Positions 46,707-56,661 of a stretch of DNA of 64,000 bases are shown in pieces (within the stretch, counting starts at the first letter, position 1; each line of letters begins with the position of its first letter). Source of the DNA: Arachidicoccus ginsenosidivorans. Lineage in GTDB: Bacteria > Bacteroidota > Bacteroidia > Chitinophagales > Chitinophagaceae. Where the stretch lies: assembly GCF_007971385.1 (NCBI RefSeq), contig NZ_CP042434.1:1922001-1986000 (forward strand), written 5' to 3'. A model generated the notes under the pieces. The model had not been told where the DNA came from, ran no database searches, and saw only the letters and a list, made by a program, of their open reading frames with translations. The position numbers and the translations under genes were made by a program.

Positions 46707-47924
46707 CTACCGCCTGCTGGTAGCCAGCAGCAGGTTTAGATCCGTATACTTTAGGTTAAACCTTTCACTTAGGTAAAAATTGGTCACCTGACCCTTAAAC
46801 ATATAAATACCGTTTCTTAGGTTAAAATTGTGCCAGAGAATAGAATCCAGTCCACCTTCATCTGCTATTTTCAGCAGCATAGGCATTAATACATTGGATA
46901 TAGCATGGCTGGCCGTGCGGGCAAACCCACTGGCTATATTGGGCACACAGTAATGGATCACATCGTGTTTTCTGAAAATAGGCTCCTCATGGGAGGTCAG
47001 TTCACTGGTCTCAAAACAGCCACCCCGGTCAATGCAGACATCCAGGATCACACTCCCCGGGCGCATTTTGGCGACCATATTCTCTGATACGACAATAGGC
47101 ACACGGCCTTTTTCACTGGAAAGTGCCCCTACAGCCACTTCACAGGTTTTCAACTGCTTTGCCAGAATCTTAGGTTCAATGACACTTGTCCAGACCCGGA
47201 AACCCAGATTATTTTGCAACCGCTTGAGCCGGTACACATTATTATCAAAGACTTTGACAGAGGCGCCCAGCGCAAGTGCCGTCCTGGTCGCAAATTCTCC
47301 AACAACACCTGCGCCGATGATAATGACTTTAGTCGGTGGTATTCCACTGATGCCTCCCAGCAGTACGCCTTTGCCATTATTGGAACAGGCCAAAAACTGG
47401 CCAGCCAAGAGCATGGCTGCACTGCCTGCAATCTCACTCATAGACCGGACAATTGGAAAAGTGCCACTGTCGTCTTTCAGCATCTCAAAGCCAAGGGTGG
47501 TGATTTTCTTTTTGGAGAGTTCCTCTAAAATCTCTCGTTGAATCAAGGAATGATTGATAGGGCTCATGATAATCTGCCCTTTTTGAAGTTTTGGCAGATC
47601 GGATAAAGTAATAGGTGCGCTCTTGATCAGCATTGGCTGTTTAAAAACTTCATCTGGATCGTGTGTAATTCTAGCGCCTGCCTCACTATAATCCTTATCA
47701 CTGAATTTACTGCCTTCACCCGCCTTTGACTGAATAATCACTTGATGGCCATTGCCCACAAGTACACTGACTGCCTCCGGAATCAGGGCAATGCGATCTT
47801 CCTGGAAGGCCACTTCTTTGGGAATTCCAATGGCTAACCGGGCACTTTTTCTTTTAATATCCAGTGTTTCTTCGAGCGTTTCATAGCTAAAAGCTGTTGT
47901 TATAATCGGTTTGGATGTTGCCAT
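46707..47924 (-). CDS. ald: Alanine dehydrogenase
   Basis: This 405-residue protein has an alanine dehydrogenase/PNT N-terminal domain with IGIPKEVAFQEDRIALIPEA and a NAD-binding Rossmann domain with VIIIGAGVVGEFATRTALAL. The reaction is NAD-dependent interconversion of alanine and pyruvate plus ammonia. The substrate-binding Lys and His are expected in IPKE and MSPINHSLI. The family end GQVTNFYLSERFNL is intact. It stands alone and lies upstream of the structured RNA candidate. Confidence 0.9.
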   Translation of the reverse strand: MATSKPIITTAFSYETLEETLDIKRKSARLAIGIPKEVAFQEDRIALIPEAVSVLVGNGHQVIIQSKAGEGSKFSDKDYSEAGARITHDPDEVFKQPMLIKSAPITLSDLPKLQKGQIIMSPINHSLIQREILEELSKKKITTLGFEMLKDDSGTFPIVRSMSEIAGSAAMLLAGQFLACSNNGKGVLLGGISGIPPTKVIIIGAGVVGEFATRTALALGASVKVFDNNVYRLKRLQNNLGFRVWTSVIEPKILAKQLKTCEVAVGALSSEKGRVPIVVSENMVAKMRPGSVILDVCIDRGGCFETSELTSHEEPIFRKHDVIHYCVPNIASGFARTASHAISNVLMPMLLKIADEGGLDSILWHNFNLRNGIYMFKGQVTNFYLSERFNLKYTDLNLLLATSRR

Positions 47925-48059
47925 TTTCGACTTTTCAGTCGGTAAATTTAACGATTTTGAGGCGATTGCTGTAAAAATAATTTACCTAAGTCTTTATTTA
48001 CAGGTCTCATTGCACCAGTTTTAGTCATATATACTATTTTTTATATAAAATTAAAGCCA

Positions 48060-48200
48060 TGTACTATCTGGTTGGGTTAACCGGCCGCCAGAAGACTCGG
48101 GCACCGCAACCCTGTTCCCATGGATAACGGGCAAGCCCTTATTTGCGGCCCTTAGCGTGGAACCTAGCCCCACCATCAATCAGTCGGGGAAACTTCCTTA
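48060..48200. ncRNA. Candidate structured RNA (6S-like layout), strand uncertain
   Basis: A G/C-rich island of about 140 bp lies in an otherwise A/T-rich gap. It folds as a long hairpin. The closing helix pairs GGTTGGGTTA (48070) with TAGCCCCACC (48165). An internal bubble follows, then GGG..CCGCAA with TTGCGGCCC, then a terminal hairpin CCCTGTT/AACGGG. This matches the closing stem, bubble and terminal loop order of 6S RNA, but no sequence signature was verified and the RNA might be on either strand. An A/T-rich promoter-like stretch (TATATACTATTTTTTATA) precedes it on the plus strand. Confidence 0.45.
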
Positions 48201-48283
48201 TTTTTGTTCGAAGCGGCACTAACGCCGTAATGGCAAATATGAACTGTTGTGCCCAGCTTTTTTGTCATCACGAATCAATAAAA

Positions 48284-48787
48284 ATGGAAATCAGAACAGC
48301 AACATACACGGATTTAGATAGAATTTACGCTATAGAATGTGCCAGTTTTCCGCAAAAGGAAGCGGCGACCTATCCATCACTTTCGCGACGGCTGCAGGTA
48401 CACCCGGATCAGTATTGGGTGCTGGAGACAACAGACAGTATGAAGCCTAACAACAAAGTGATCCTGGGTTTTATTGGAGGCATGCGCACCAATCACCCTA
48501 AGATTTTGGACGAAATGTTTAATAATGCTGCGCTTCATGACCCAAACGGCAAATGGTTAGCCGTGCTGGGGCTGGCCGTTGCACCCGTTTATCGGCAAAA
48601 AGGGTATGCCAGTAGGCTTCTCAGCGAAACCATTCAACAAACAAAAGCAGTGGGCGCTGCCGGCATTACGCTAACCTGCAAAAACGACTTGGTGGCATTT
48701 TACCAGCGCTTTGCCTTTAAAGATGCGGGCATTAGCGGTTCCAACCATGGTGGCGTAACCTGGCATGACATGATCCTTGCATTGTAG
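48284..48787 (+). CDS. GNAT family N-acetyltransferase
   Basis: This protein has about 167 residues. Motif A, the acetyl-CoA-binding segment, is LAVLGLAVAPVYRQKGYASR followed by LLSETIQQTKAVGA. The end VAFYQRFAFKDAG is motif B. The overall length and WLAVLGLAV strand are close to the AANAT-like group that acetylates amines, but the acceptor is unknown. The start MEIRTATYTD at 48284 is the family start. The longer frame overlaps the structured RNA candidate. It is convergent with the ABC permease gene. Confidence 0.85.
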   Translation: MEIRTATYTDLDRIYAIECASFPQKEAATYPSLSRRLQVHPDQYWVLETTDSMKPNNKVILGFIGGMRTNHPKILDEMFNNAALHDPNGKWLAVLGLAVAPVYRQKGYASRLLSETIQQTKAVGAAGITLTCKNDLVAFYQRFAFKDAGISGSNHGGVTWHDMILAL

Positions 48788-48833
48788 ATATTCTATTACT
48801 CAGTTATAATTTTATCAGCTATGTAGCAAGGTG

Positions 48834-51203
48834 TTATTCCGCCTTGAGGCTGCTGACCGGGCTTGTACGAGCTGATTTTAGTGCGATGAACAGGGTGGTT
48901 ATTACAGTTATCGCAATAATGATAATGGCACCAATGATAAAAGTTAAAAGACCAACGGGCACCTTATAAGCAAAATGACTTTGCCAGCGGGCGGTAATAT
49001 AAAAGGCAATGGGTGCTCCTATAACTACAGCTAAAAGCACCAGCCGTAAAAACTGGCTGGTTATCAAGCCGGTGAGTTGTCCTACACTTGCACCCAAAAC
49101 TTTTCGGATGCCGATCTCTTTTTTCTTTACTTCAGCCATATAAGTAGCCAACCCAAATAAGCCCAAGCAGGAAATAGCCAGCGCGACCATTGAAAACCCT
49201 TTTAACAAACCGCTGGCCTTGTTCTCCGACATATATTTATCCGCAAAATTATTATCCAAAAAATTATAACTAAAGGGAGCACCGCCGGAATAAAGCTTAT
49301 AAAGCCTTTCGGTTTCTTTGAGCGCCTGCGAAGCATGCGCCGCACTTGTTCTTACATATAATATGTTTTTAAACCCGCCACTTTCTATTATTAAAGGTCC
49401 GATGGATTTAGTCAATGGGGCATAATTGAAATTCTTAACGACTCCAACGACTGCCGCCTTTTTATTGTTATAGCGCAGTATTTGTCCCACATAGGGCGGC
49501 TGCAGCCCCATGCGCCGGGCAGCCACTTCGTTCAACATTATTTTATTGCTGTCGGAAGGTTGGCCGGTAAAATTCCCGCCAGCAACAAAATGGAATTTCA
49601 TGGCCGCAATAAAAGCCTGATCCCCGGAGATGCCGGAAAACAGGGTATTATCTTTTTCAGATTTTCCGGGCCACTTAACATTACTGGTGACATTTTGAAC
49701 ATTGGACAAATCGTATGCATCGGATACGCCTACTGCCTGAACAGCGGTGGACTTTAATAGTTCTGCTTCCATGGCTGTTTCTTTATCTACCATATTACTT
49801 GTCATTGGTGCAACAAACACATAACTTCTATCATAGCCAATATCCTTTGAAGCGATAAAATGCATTTGCCGGTGGATCACAATGGCCCCCATCAGCAATA
49901 TAAAGGCAGCACAAAACTGCAGGGTAACCAGGCCCTTTCTGATGTTGCCAAACCGGCCTTCTTTTGCCCCTGTTTTAAGCCCTGTAACTGCCTGCAAAGC
50001 TGATAATAGATAAGCTGGGAAAACCGTCGCAACGGCGAAAGTGCCCGTTAATACTGCCGCCATAATCCCAAGGGTTGTCACATCTGTGCTGACCACGTTT
50101 AAAGCAGCACCGGTAAATTGGCTTACAAAGGGCAATAATACGTACACCAAAATAAGCGCAAATACTGCAGACAATAAAAAGAGTAGGATGGCTTCTGTCA
50201 TAAACAATTTAAAAAGGCTCGCTTTTGTAGCACCATTTATCCTACGGACAGAAACCTCTTTCAGCCGGGTTAAAGATCTGGCCGTTTTCAGATTCATATA
50301 ATTGATACAGGCAACGATAAGCACGAGGATCACCACCAGCAGCAGCATTTGAACCATCCTTAAATCGGAAGGGTTCCCATCAGCTCCGACTAAATGCAAA
50401 TCCCTTAACGCCTGCAGCGAAAAAGTCATTGAATTATCCTTTTGCCGGGCATAATTTTGAGAAATGGCGGCAGCTACGTGAGCGGGATGTGCAGTCGGTG
50501 TTAATACCAAATAATCATCAAAAGCAATCCTGTCCACGTTACTTTCCACAAAATTTGGATCCTTTACCGAGCCTTCTGCCAATATACGCCTGGCAAAGGC
50601 GCTCATGGGGAAAAACGCCTGATACTGCAAAGTTGAATTCTTCGGGAAGTCTTTCAATACAGCCGTAATCTTATAGATATCCCCAAAATATTTGATCTGA
50701 CGGCCGACAACCTGGTCTTGCCCGAATAATTGCAGGGCCAGTTGATGGGTAATTACCGCGGAATTAATATCATTTAGACAGCCCTGCTTATTGCCATAAA
50801 GTAATGGAAAGTCAAACACCGATAAAAATGTTGGATCCGTATAGGCAACATGATTGCCATCTGTGATGTTCGTTTTATCTACCGTTGAGACCAGCTGGTC
50901 ATCCCAGGATCGCATCCGTACGTAATCCTGAATGCCTGATATGCCTTTGGTTAATACAGGCAGGCCACTGGGCGCCTTCCCCCAAGTCATTGGGCCATCT
51001 TCAGAGGTAAGCGTGGTATTTAACCGGTAAATCTGATCCGCTTGCTGGTGAAAGCGGTCAAAACTATACTGAAAATGTACCCATATCAATACCAATATAC
51101 TGGTGGCCATGCCAAGTGTCAGTCCCAGAATATTTAGAAAATTATAAAACCTGTGCCTCTTTAAGCTACGCCAGGCAACTTTGATATTGTATCCCGTCAG
51201 CAT
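48834..51203 (-). CDS. MacB/FtsX-type ABC transporter permease
   Basis: This 789-residue protein has two repeated FtsX permease domains. Each begins with a membrane helix and a periplasmic MacB core domain. The first starts NIKVAWRSLKRHRFYNFLNI and has the core around residues 45-240. The second ends with the typical KKKEIGIRKVLGASVGQLTG phrase. No ATPase gene is adjacent. This architecture is common in Bacteroidota for putative peptide or antimicrobial efflux. The substrate is unknown. Confidence 0.9.
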   Translation of the reverse strand: MLTGYNIKVAWRSLKRHRFYNFLNILGLTLGMATSILVLIWVHFQYSFDRFHQQADQIYRLNTTLTSEDGPMTWGKAPSGLPVLTKGISGIQDYVRMRSWDDQLVSTVDKTNITDGNHVAYTDPTFLSVFDFPLLYGNKQGCLNDINSAVITHQLALQLFGQDQVVGRQIKYFGDIYKITAVLKDFPKNSTLQYQAFFPMSAFARRILAEGSVKDPNFVESNVDRIAFDDYLVLTPTAHPAHVAAAISQNYARQKDNSMTFSLQALRDLHLVGADGNPSDLRMVQMLLLVVILVLIVACINYMNLKTARSLTRLKEVSVRRINGATKASLFKLFMTEAILLFLLSAVFALILVYVLLPFVSQFTGAALNVVSTDVTTLGIMAAVLTGTFAVATVFPAYLLSALQAVTGLKTGAKEGRFGNIRKGLVTLQFCAAFILLMGAIVIHRQMHFIASKDIGYDRSYVFVAPMTSNMVDKETAMEAELLKSTAVQAVGVSDAYDLSNVQNVTSNVKWPGKSEKDNTLFSGISGDQAFIAAMKFHFVAGGNFTGQPSDSNKIMLNEVAARRMGLQPPYVGQILRYNNKKAAVVGVVKNFNYAPLTKSIGPLIIESGGFKNILYVRTSAAHASQALKETERLYKLYSGGAPFSYNFLDNNFADKYMSENKASGLLKGFSMVALAISCLGLFGLATYMAEVKKKEIGIRKVLGASVGQLTGLITSQFLRLVLLAVVIGAPIAFYITARWQSHFAYKVPVGLLTFIIGAIIIIAITVITTLFIALKSARTSPVSSLKAE

Positions 51204-51830
51204 ATGAAATTATTTAGATTCAGAGGCATCTAATAAAGTGCCATTACAGTATCCGTTTAAAATCCGAGAATTATAAATTAGTTATTTCACCATAGTGTCT
51301 CAAATCCGAACACCTACTGTACGGTTTTGGGTCAAATTACCCAATTGTACAGACGAGTAAGGCTTCTCATATGACGAAAGTAATTGCCTACGTGGGAGGA
51401 TCCTGGTGACAATGATTGGGTGGGTGATCACAAGTTTGTTTCAGCTTGTGCCTCATTTATTATCATTGCCTTGAAATCAAGTTGGAAGGCAGACCCAGCA
51501 TCTTGTAAGCATAAAATCTTGCCTGTGCCAGACATTAATGAGAAAGGCCAAAATGTGACTAATCCAGAAGGGCATAATATTCGGATATATACACATCTGG
51601 ATATCCGGTTAATGTTGTCGGGATTTTATCTGAAAACCAATCTGTTTGCATTAACGCAAACATCCGTAAACTGCAACGCTAAATCCTTTATTGATAAGGA
51701 GCAATTGCACATAGATCAGACATTGCTCAATGTTTGGACTACGTTCGCGGATATCTTTAGGCAAATATCCGTCTCATTAGGCCGAAGTATTAATTGATTC
51801 TTTAAAAGAATAATTATTGTCTAAATTACA
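51204..51830. other. Gap with one doubtful ORF
   Basis: About 630 bp between the permease and GH2. A plus-strand ORF of 137 residues (51384-51797) shows no recognisable domain, no signal peptide and mixed codon use, so I do not accept it as a gene. No repeat was seen. Confidence 0.3.
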
Positions 51831-51838
51831 TATATTTG
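51831..51838 (+). promoter_or_regulatory. Candidate -7 element upstream of GH2
   Basis: TATATTTG fits the Bacteroidota TAnnTTTG consensus and lies 93 bp upstream of the GH2 start. No clear TTTG -33 element lies at the usual spacing, so the call rests on the -7 box alone. Confidence 0.35.
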
Positions 51839-51930
51839 TTTAAGTGTTTGAATATGCTTAGAGTGAGACCGTAATTATACATAGTATTTTTAAAATTATT
51901 TTCTGATTAATAACTAATTAAAATCGTTTT

Positions 51931-54383
51931 ATGTTAAGCAGTAATAAGCTATCGAGCAATTGGCGCCATTATTTCTTTGCATTGTTGTTATGCTGGGGCT
52001 TGGTTTCCCAGGTAAATGCGCAAAACCTGCAACAAGGATTCGGGCATGAGTTGTTTGATAATGCTTGGCATTTTGCATTAGGCGATTATTCGGATGCAAA
52101 CAATCCTGGTTTTAATGACCGTAGTTGGCGGATATTGGATTTACCACATGACTGGAGTATAGAAGGCAAAATAGATAAAAATAATCCTTCTGGAAGTGCC
52201 GGAGGGTTTTTTCCAACTGGTATTGGCTGGTATCGTAAAACATTCAAAGTTCCCGAGGATTGGAAAGGGAAACAATTGTCCATTTATTTTGAGGGTGTCT
52301 ATATGAACAGCGAGGTCTTTATTAATGGGCACTCTTTAGGCATACATCCTTATGGGTTTACTGGGTTTGATTATGATTTGACGCCCTATCTTAAATTTGG
52401 CGGCGACAACCTAATTGCGGTTAGAGTGGATAACTCCAGCCAGGTAAATTGCCGGTGGTATACAGGATCGGGCATTTATCGTCATGTTTGGCTGGACTTG
52501 AAAAATCCAGTTCATGTTAAACATTGGGGCGTGTATATCACCACTCCTAAGGTCTCAGCTGAGATAGCTACAGTTCAAATTGAAACATCGGTAGGCAATA
52601 CAGATAAGCAAGTCCACACAGTGATTGTAGGAACGACCATTGTGGATACCCGTGGCAGACATGCAGCAACTAATAAACCGATGACGATCAAAATAGCCCC
52701 CGGAACAGATACGGCAATTATACAAACAATAGAAGTACAACGCCCCAGACTTTGGGGGCTGCAATCCCCGAACCTTTATACTGCGAGGATTGAACTTACA
52801 ACATTGGAGGGGAATCGAAAACCTAGTTTGCAGCAGATAGAAAAATCCTTTGGCATCCGTTCCATTCAATTTACACCCAGCAAAGGATTTGAACTTAATG
52901 GACAGGCGGTAAAACTAAATGGGGGTTGTGTACACCATGATAACGGCTGCCTTGGTGCAGCGGCTTATGACAGGGCCGAGGAAAGAAAGGTTGAGTTATT
53001 GAAAAAAGCTGGCTTTAACGCAGTGCGTACTGCCCATAATCCACCTTCAACAGCTTTTCTAAATGCATGTGACAGATTAGGGCTTTTGGTGATTGATGAA
53101 GCCTTTGATGGATGGCGAACCGGTAAAAACAAATATGATTACGCCCTGTATTTTGATAAGTGGTGGAAAAAAGACCTGGATGCTATGGTTCTTCGCGATA
53201 GGAGCCATCCGAGTGTTATCATGTGGAGCATTGGCAATGAGATTATTGAACGCAAAGAACCTCAAGCGGTTAAAACTGCCAAAATGCTATCTGATGAAAT
53301 AAAACGAATGGATAATACAAGACCTGTCACTTCTGCCATGACGACCTGGGATAAAGACTGGGAAATCTTTGATCCATTGATGGCAGTGCATGATGTGGCT
53401 GGTTATAATTATCAATTGCATCGGGCAGAGGCAGATCATGCCAGAGTTCCTTCCCGGATTATCGTGCAGACGGAGTCTTACCCGAGAGATGCATATGCCA
53501 ATTGGAAGCTGGTAGAATCCCATCCCTATATTATTGGTGATTTTGTTTGGACTTCTTTGGATTATCTGGGAGAATCCGGTATTGGACGGTATTATTATCC
53601 TGGTGAACCGACTGGAGAACCTTGGGAACGTAATCTTTTTCCCTGGCATGGGTCCTACTGCGGAGACATTGATATGATGGGGATAGAAAACCGATCTCCT
53701 ATTACAGAAGTTTACTATATAGTGATAAACAGCAGCTTTACTTAGCTGTCAGGGAGCCTAATCCCAAAAATGGCGAGATTAAATTAACACAGTGGGCGGT
53801 TTGGCCGACTTGGGAGAGCTGGACCTGGCCTGGATTTGAAGGTAAGAACATCGAGGTAGAAGTCTATTCCAGATATCCAAAAGTAAGACTATTTCTAAAT
53901 GACCAATTAATCGGGGAAAAATCGACCAACGAATCCTCTGCTTTTAAGGCCTTATTTACCGTGCCTTATCAGGCAGGCGTGTTAAAAGCGGTTGGCATTG
54001 AAAATGGGAAAGAAGTGGACGCGAAGATACTCAGAACGGCAGATAAGGTAGCCAAGATAATTTTAAAGGCGGATCGGGATCATATTGCAGCGGATGGGCA
54101 GGATTTGTCCTATGTGAAAGTGGAACTTGTAGATAAGAATGGGATTATCCAACCAAGTGCCGAGGATTTGCTTTCTTTTGATATTAAAGGGCCAGGATCC
54201 ATTATAGGAGTAGATAATGCCAATCTGCAAGATCCAGTTCCCTATAATGCCACTTCACGCAAAGCTTGGAAAGGTAAGGCCTTGGTGGTGATTAAAAGTG
54301 AGCGGGGAGCAAAGGGCGATATCCATTTAACAGTACATGCAAAAGGATTGGCTGATGCAAGTTTGGCTATCAAGAGTGAGTAA
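51931..54383 (+). pseudogene. Exported GH2 glycosidase (beta-galactosidase-like), split by one frameshift
   Basis: The first frame (51931-53745) has a signal peptide (FALLLCWGLVSQVNA), a sugar-binding jelly roll, an Ig-like domain and the GH2 barrel. The acid/base Glu is in VIMWSIGNEI and the nucleophile Glu in IIVQTESYPRDAY. The rest (DKQQLYLAVREPNPKNG, WESWTWPGFEG and the C-terminal Ig-like domains) is in another frame. One lost base near 53720 explains this, and the C-terminal domains run to 54383. The full enzyme of about 815 residues would trim beta-linked galactose or a related sugar from a hemicellulose. It is convergent with the rest of the cluster. Confidence 0.85.
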
Positions 54384-54684
54384 TCATACAAAATGGGAGA
54401 AAAGCGGCTAACTTCAATAAATGGCCAAGAACCCAAGTGGATTTTTAAAAAACTATCGGTATTTACGAAACATTATTTATAAGAAAAGGCGCTAATGATT
54501 TATAGCGCCTTTCTCTTACAAGTAAGTGATACCTTTCTGGGAATTGTTCTATTTATTTTATTTTGAGTAAAGTCAGGAGCCGAAACCAATTTGATTGTAT
54601 AGACACCATTAGGGCCATAATCGCCGCTGTCACCATATATTTTATAATATTTTATATAAGTTAGTACTAGGCGCGAAACTCAGG
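54384..54684. other. Gap with terminator and a gene-end relic
   Basis: Besides the terminator at 54485-54512, minus-strand codons at about 54540-54650 read GDSGDYGPNGVYTIKLVSAP, then DFTQNK. This looks like the tail of a lost protein. No start or full domain remains. Confidence 0.4.
54485..54512. terminator. Terminator between GH2 and GH43
   Basis: Arms AAAGGCGCTA and TAGCGCCTTT form a perfect 10-bp stem with an 8-base loop and A/T-rich flanks. It serves the convergent GH2 (plus) and GH43 (minus) genes. Confidence 0.75.
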
Positions 54685-56078
54685 TTACTTATTAACCTTC
54701 CACCAGTCAAAATTAAAAAGATCGTTATTGCCCTTAAACACAAAAAATAAATCGTGAACTCCCCTTATATTTTCAATTGGTGTCGTTAAGGTTTTCCAGA
54801 CATCACCCTGCGCAGAAAAATTTATGACAACAATACCCAATAGCCGCCCCCAATGCCGTCAGCACGAATTTCAATCTTTCCACCATTTAAGGATGCAATA
54901 TTCATGTCAATTGAGGATGCTCCCTTTGAAAAATCAACGCCTTGCACTTTGATATAGTCTCCGTTATTAATAGAGGTTACAAATAACCGGTCTGCGATCA
55001 ATTTCCCTTTATCCCATGAAATGTTCCTTTCCCACTCCGAAGCTTTCTCAGTTTTAAGTCCTTTGCTAAAGGCTATGGTTTCAGCTTCTACCCTATTATA
55101 AGGATTTAAAGTGCCGATTTGAGTTACGCCCTTTTCTGTCCAAAAAGGTAGCTTTTGGATTGTACCGTCCTCATTATAAGTTATTTTCTGGACAGATACA
55201 GATCTCCGCTCATAGTGCTTTGACATCCTTTGCTTCATCAAATTATAACTAAAACCAAAAACGTAACAGTTCCCTTTATAGTCAATAATGCCCGGATGAT
55301 TGCCATTAGATCTGCTGGTCCCATCCATAATCATCCCTTTATATTTCCATGGTCCAACAGGGCTATTACTCATAGCATAACCAATGCCTTCAGGACAACA
55401 TGTAGACGCATACGCCATATAATAATGGCCGCCACGTTTATATGCCCATGGTCCTTCCTGATAGTGAAACGGATCAGCCTGTCCTTTTATTTTCGCGATT
55501 GAACTGTCCTTGATGATAGATCCTGAATAAGAAATCATGTCTTTATTAAGTTTAACATAATAAAGATTGGGATTCCCCCAATAGAGATAAGCCTGCCCGT
55601 CGTTGTCAATTAATACAGTCGGGTCTATGTCTTCAGCCCCATGCTTAATAAGTGCTTTCCCAAGCGGATCCTTGAACGGTCCGTAAGGACTATCGGCAAC
55701 CAGGACTCCGATACCTACACCACCCGGCATAGGGCAATACATATAAAATTTCCCGTCTCGTTGTACACATTGCGGCGCCCATGCGCCATTATCATAAGGC
55801 ACCCATTTGAAATCTTTGAGTGAGGCCACCACGCCATGATCCGTCCAGTTAACCATGTCTGTCGATGTATAAAGCAACCAGTCATGCATTTTAAACCCAA
55901 AAGCATCATCTTCATCGTGACTAGTATATAGAAATACAGTATCATGATAAACAAGTGGAGCCGGATCAGCTGTATATTTGGTCTGAATTATTGGGTTTTG
56001 CGCATGGCTGTTAACGGTCATGATTGTAAAGATTGAAACAAAACAGAATATCCTCGTTAACTCATTAAATCTTTTCAT
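54685..56078 (-). CDS. Exported GH43 glycosidase with C-terminal CBM6, frameshift near the end
   Basis: After a signal peptide (RIFCFVSIFTIMTVNSHAQ) comes a five-bladed GH43 propeller. The general-base Asp is in TADPAPLVYHD, the pKa-tuning Asp in DIDPTVLIDNDG and the acid Glu in EGPWAYKRG. It acts on arabinosides or xylosides. A CBM6-like domain follows. The plain frame stops at 54822, but restoring one base in the C5 run at 54847-54851 gives GIGGRLLGIVVINFSAQGDV, then FNFDWWKVNK, with a stop at 54685. So only the CBM6 end is affected. The first codons match the GH27 leader almost exactly because of a duplicated segment (see 56029-56634). Confidence 0.85.
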
Positions 56079-56634
56079 TATAAAAGTATTATTAAATTTA
56101 AAACAATTTGCCATTTTACCGGTAATAAAAGCCTAATTCCCGATTCTATATTGCTAAAGTTATCCAGTTAGAAGTATAGTCAACAAATTACTTAACAGGC
56201 GCTACCCCTTTTTTTGTCTGTATTACTTTTTGTATAGTCCTATCTGGATTTTAATGCATGTAATCAATACAAATTGACCTCCAGTAACCACCACCGGTTG
56301 GCTAACTGCCATTATGATAAAAAAATAAGATATGCCTTTATCGTAAATTACGTCAGGATGTGTAGTAAAACTGTTGATAACATACATTCCCCTCTATGAT
56401 GCCACGATAAGTACATGGACCTGTAATAGCCGAAGCCGTACAATATTCAATCATTTCCGGTTTTGGCTCCTGCACCTGCATACAATAGATAATAAAGGCC
56501 ATTTCTTTTGTAAACCCAAGATCCTTCTATATAGTTCTTCGGCTTGAAAGTATTGATCGGACTATCTGACTGGGTCATATTGCTTTTTAATTTAATCCAC
56601 TTACAGCTGCCATTGCCCCAGAAAAGATAGGCCT
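56029..56634. repeat. Degenerate direct repeat of 58646-59240 (copy 1)
   Basis: This segment holds the start of the GH43 gene (signal peptide codons), the intergenic region and a piece of a GH43 3' end. It closely resembles 58646-59240 over about 600 bp, in the same order and orientation. The two copies flank the GH27 gene. Confidence 0.85.
56188..56634 (-). pseudogene. GH43 3'-end relic inside the duplication
   Basis: This piece is a damaged copy of the last about 450 bp of the GH43 gene at 58798-59760. Small insertions (near 56380 and 56463) break the frame, and the copy ends abruptly at 56634. The TTA stop (56188) and the phrase encoding TGGGYWRSICIDYMH-like residues are still visible. 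It has no start and no catalytic core, so it cannot make an enzyme. Confidence 0.82.
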
Positions 56635-56661
56635 AAAAAGGTAAGTCATTTTATTCGCCAC

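Noticed and set aside
51384..51797. A 137-residue plus-strand ORF before GH2
   Set aside because: No domain, signal peptide or codon pattern supports it. It lies in a plain intergenic gap.
56188..56634. A third functional GH43 gene
   Set aside because: It is a partial, frame-broken copy of the 3' end of the 58798-59760 gene with no start or catalytic core.
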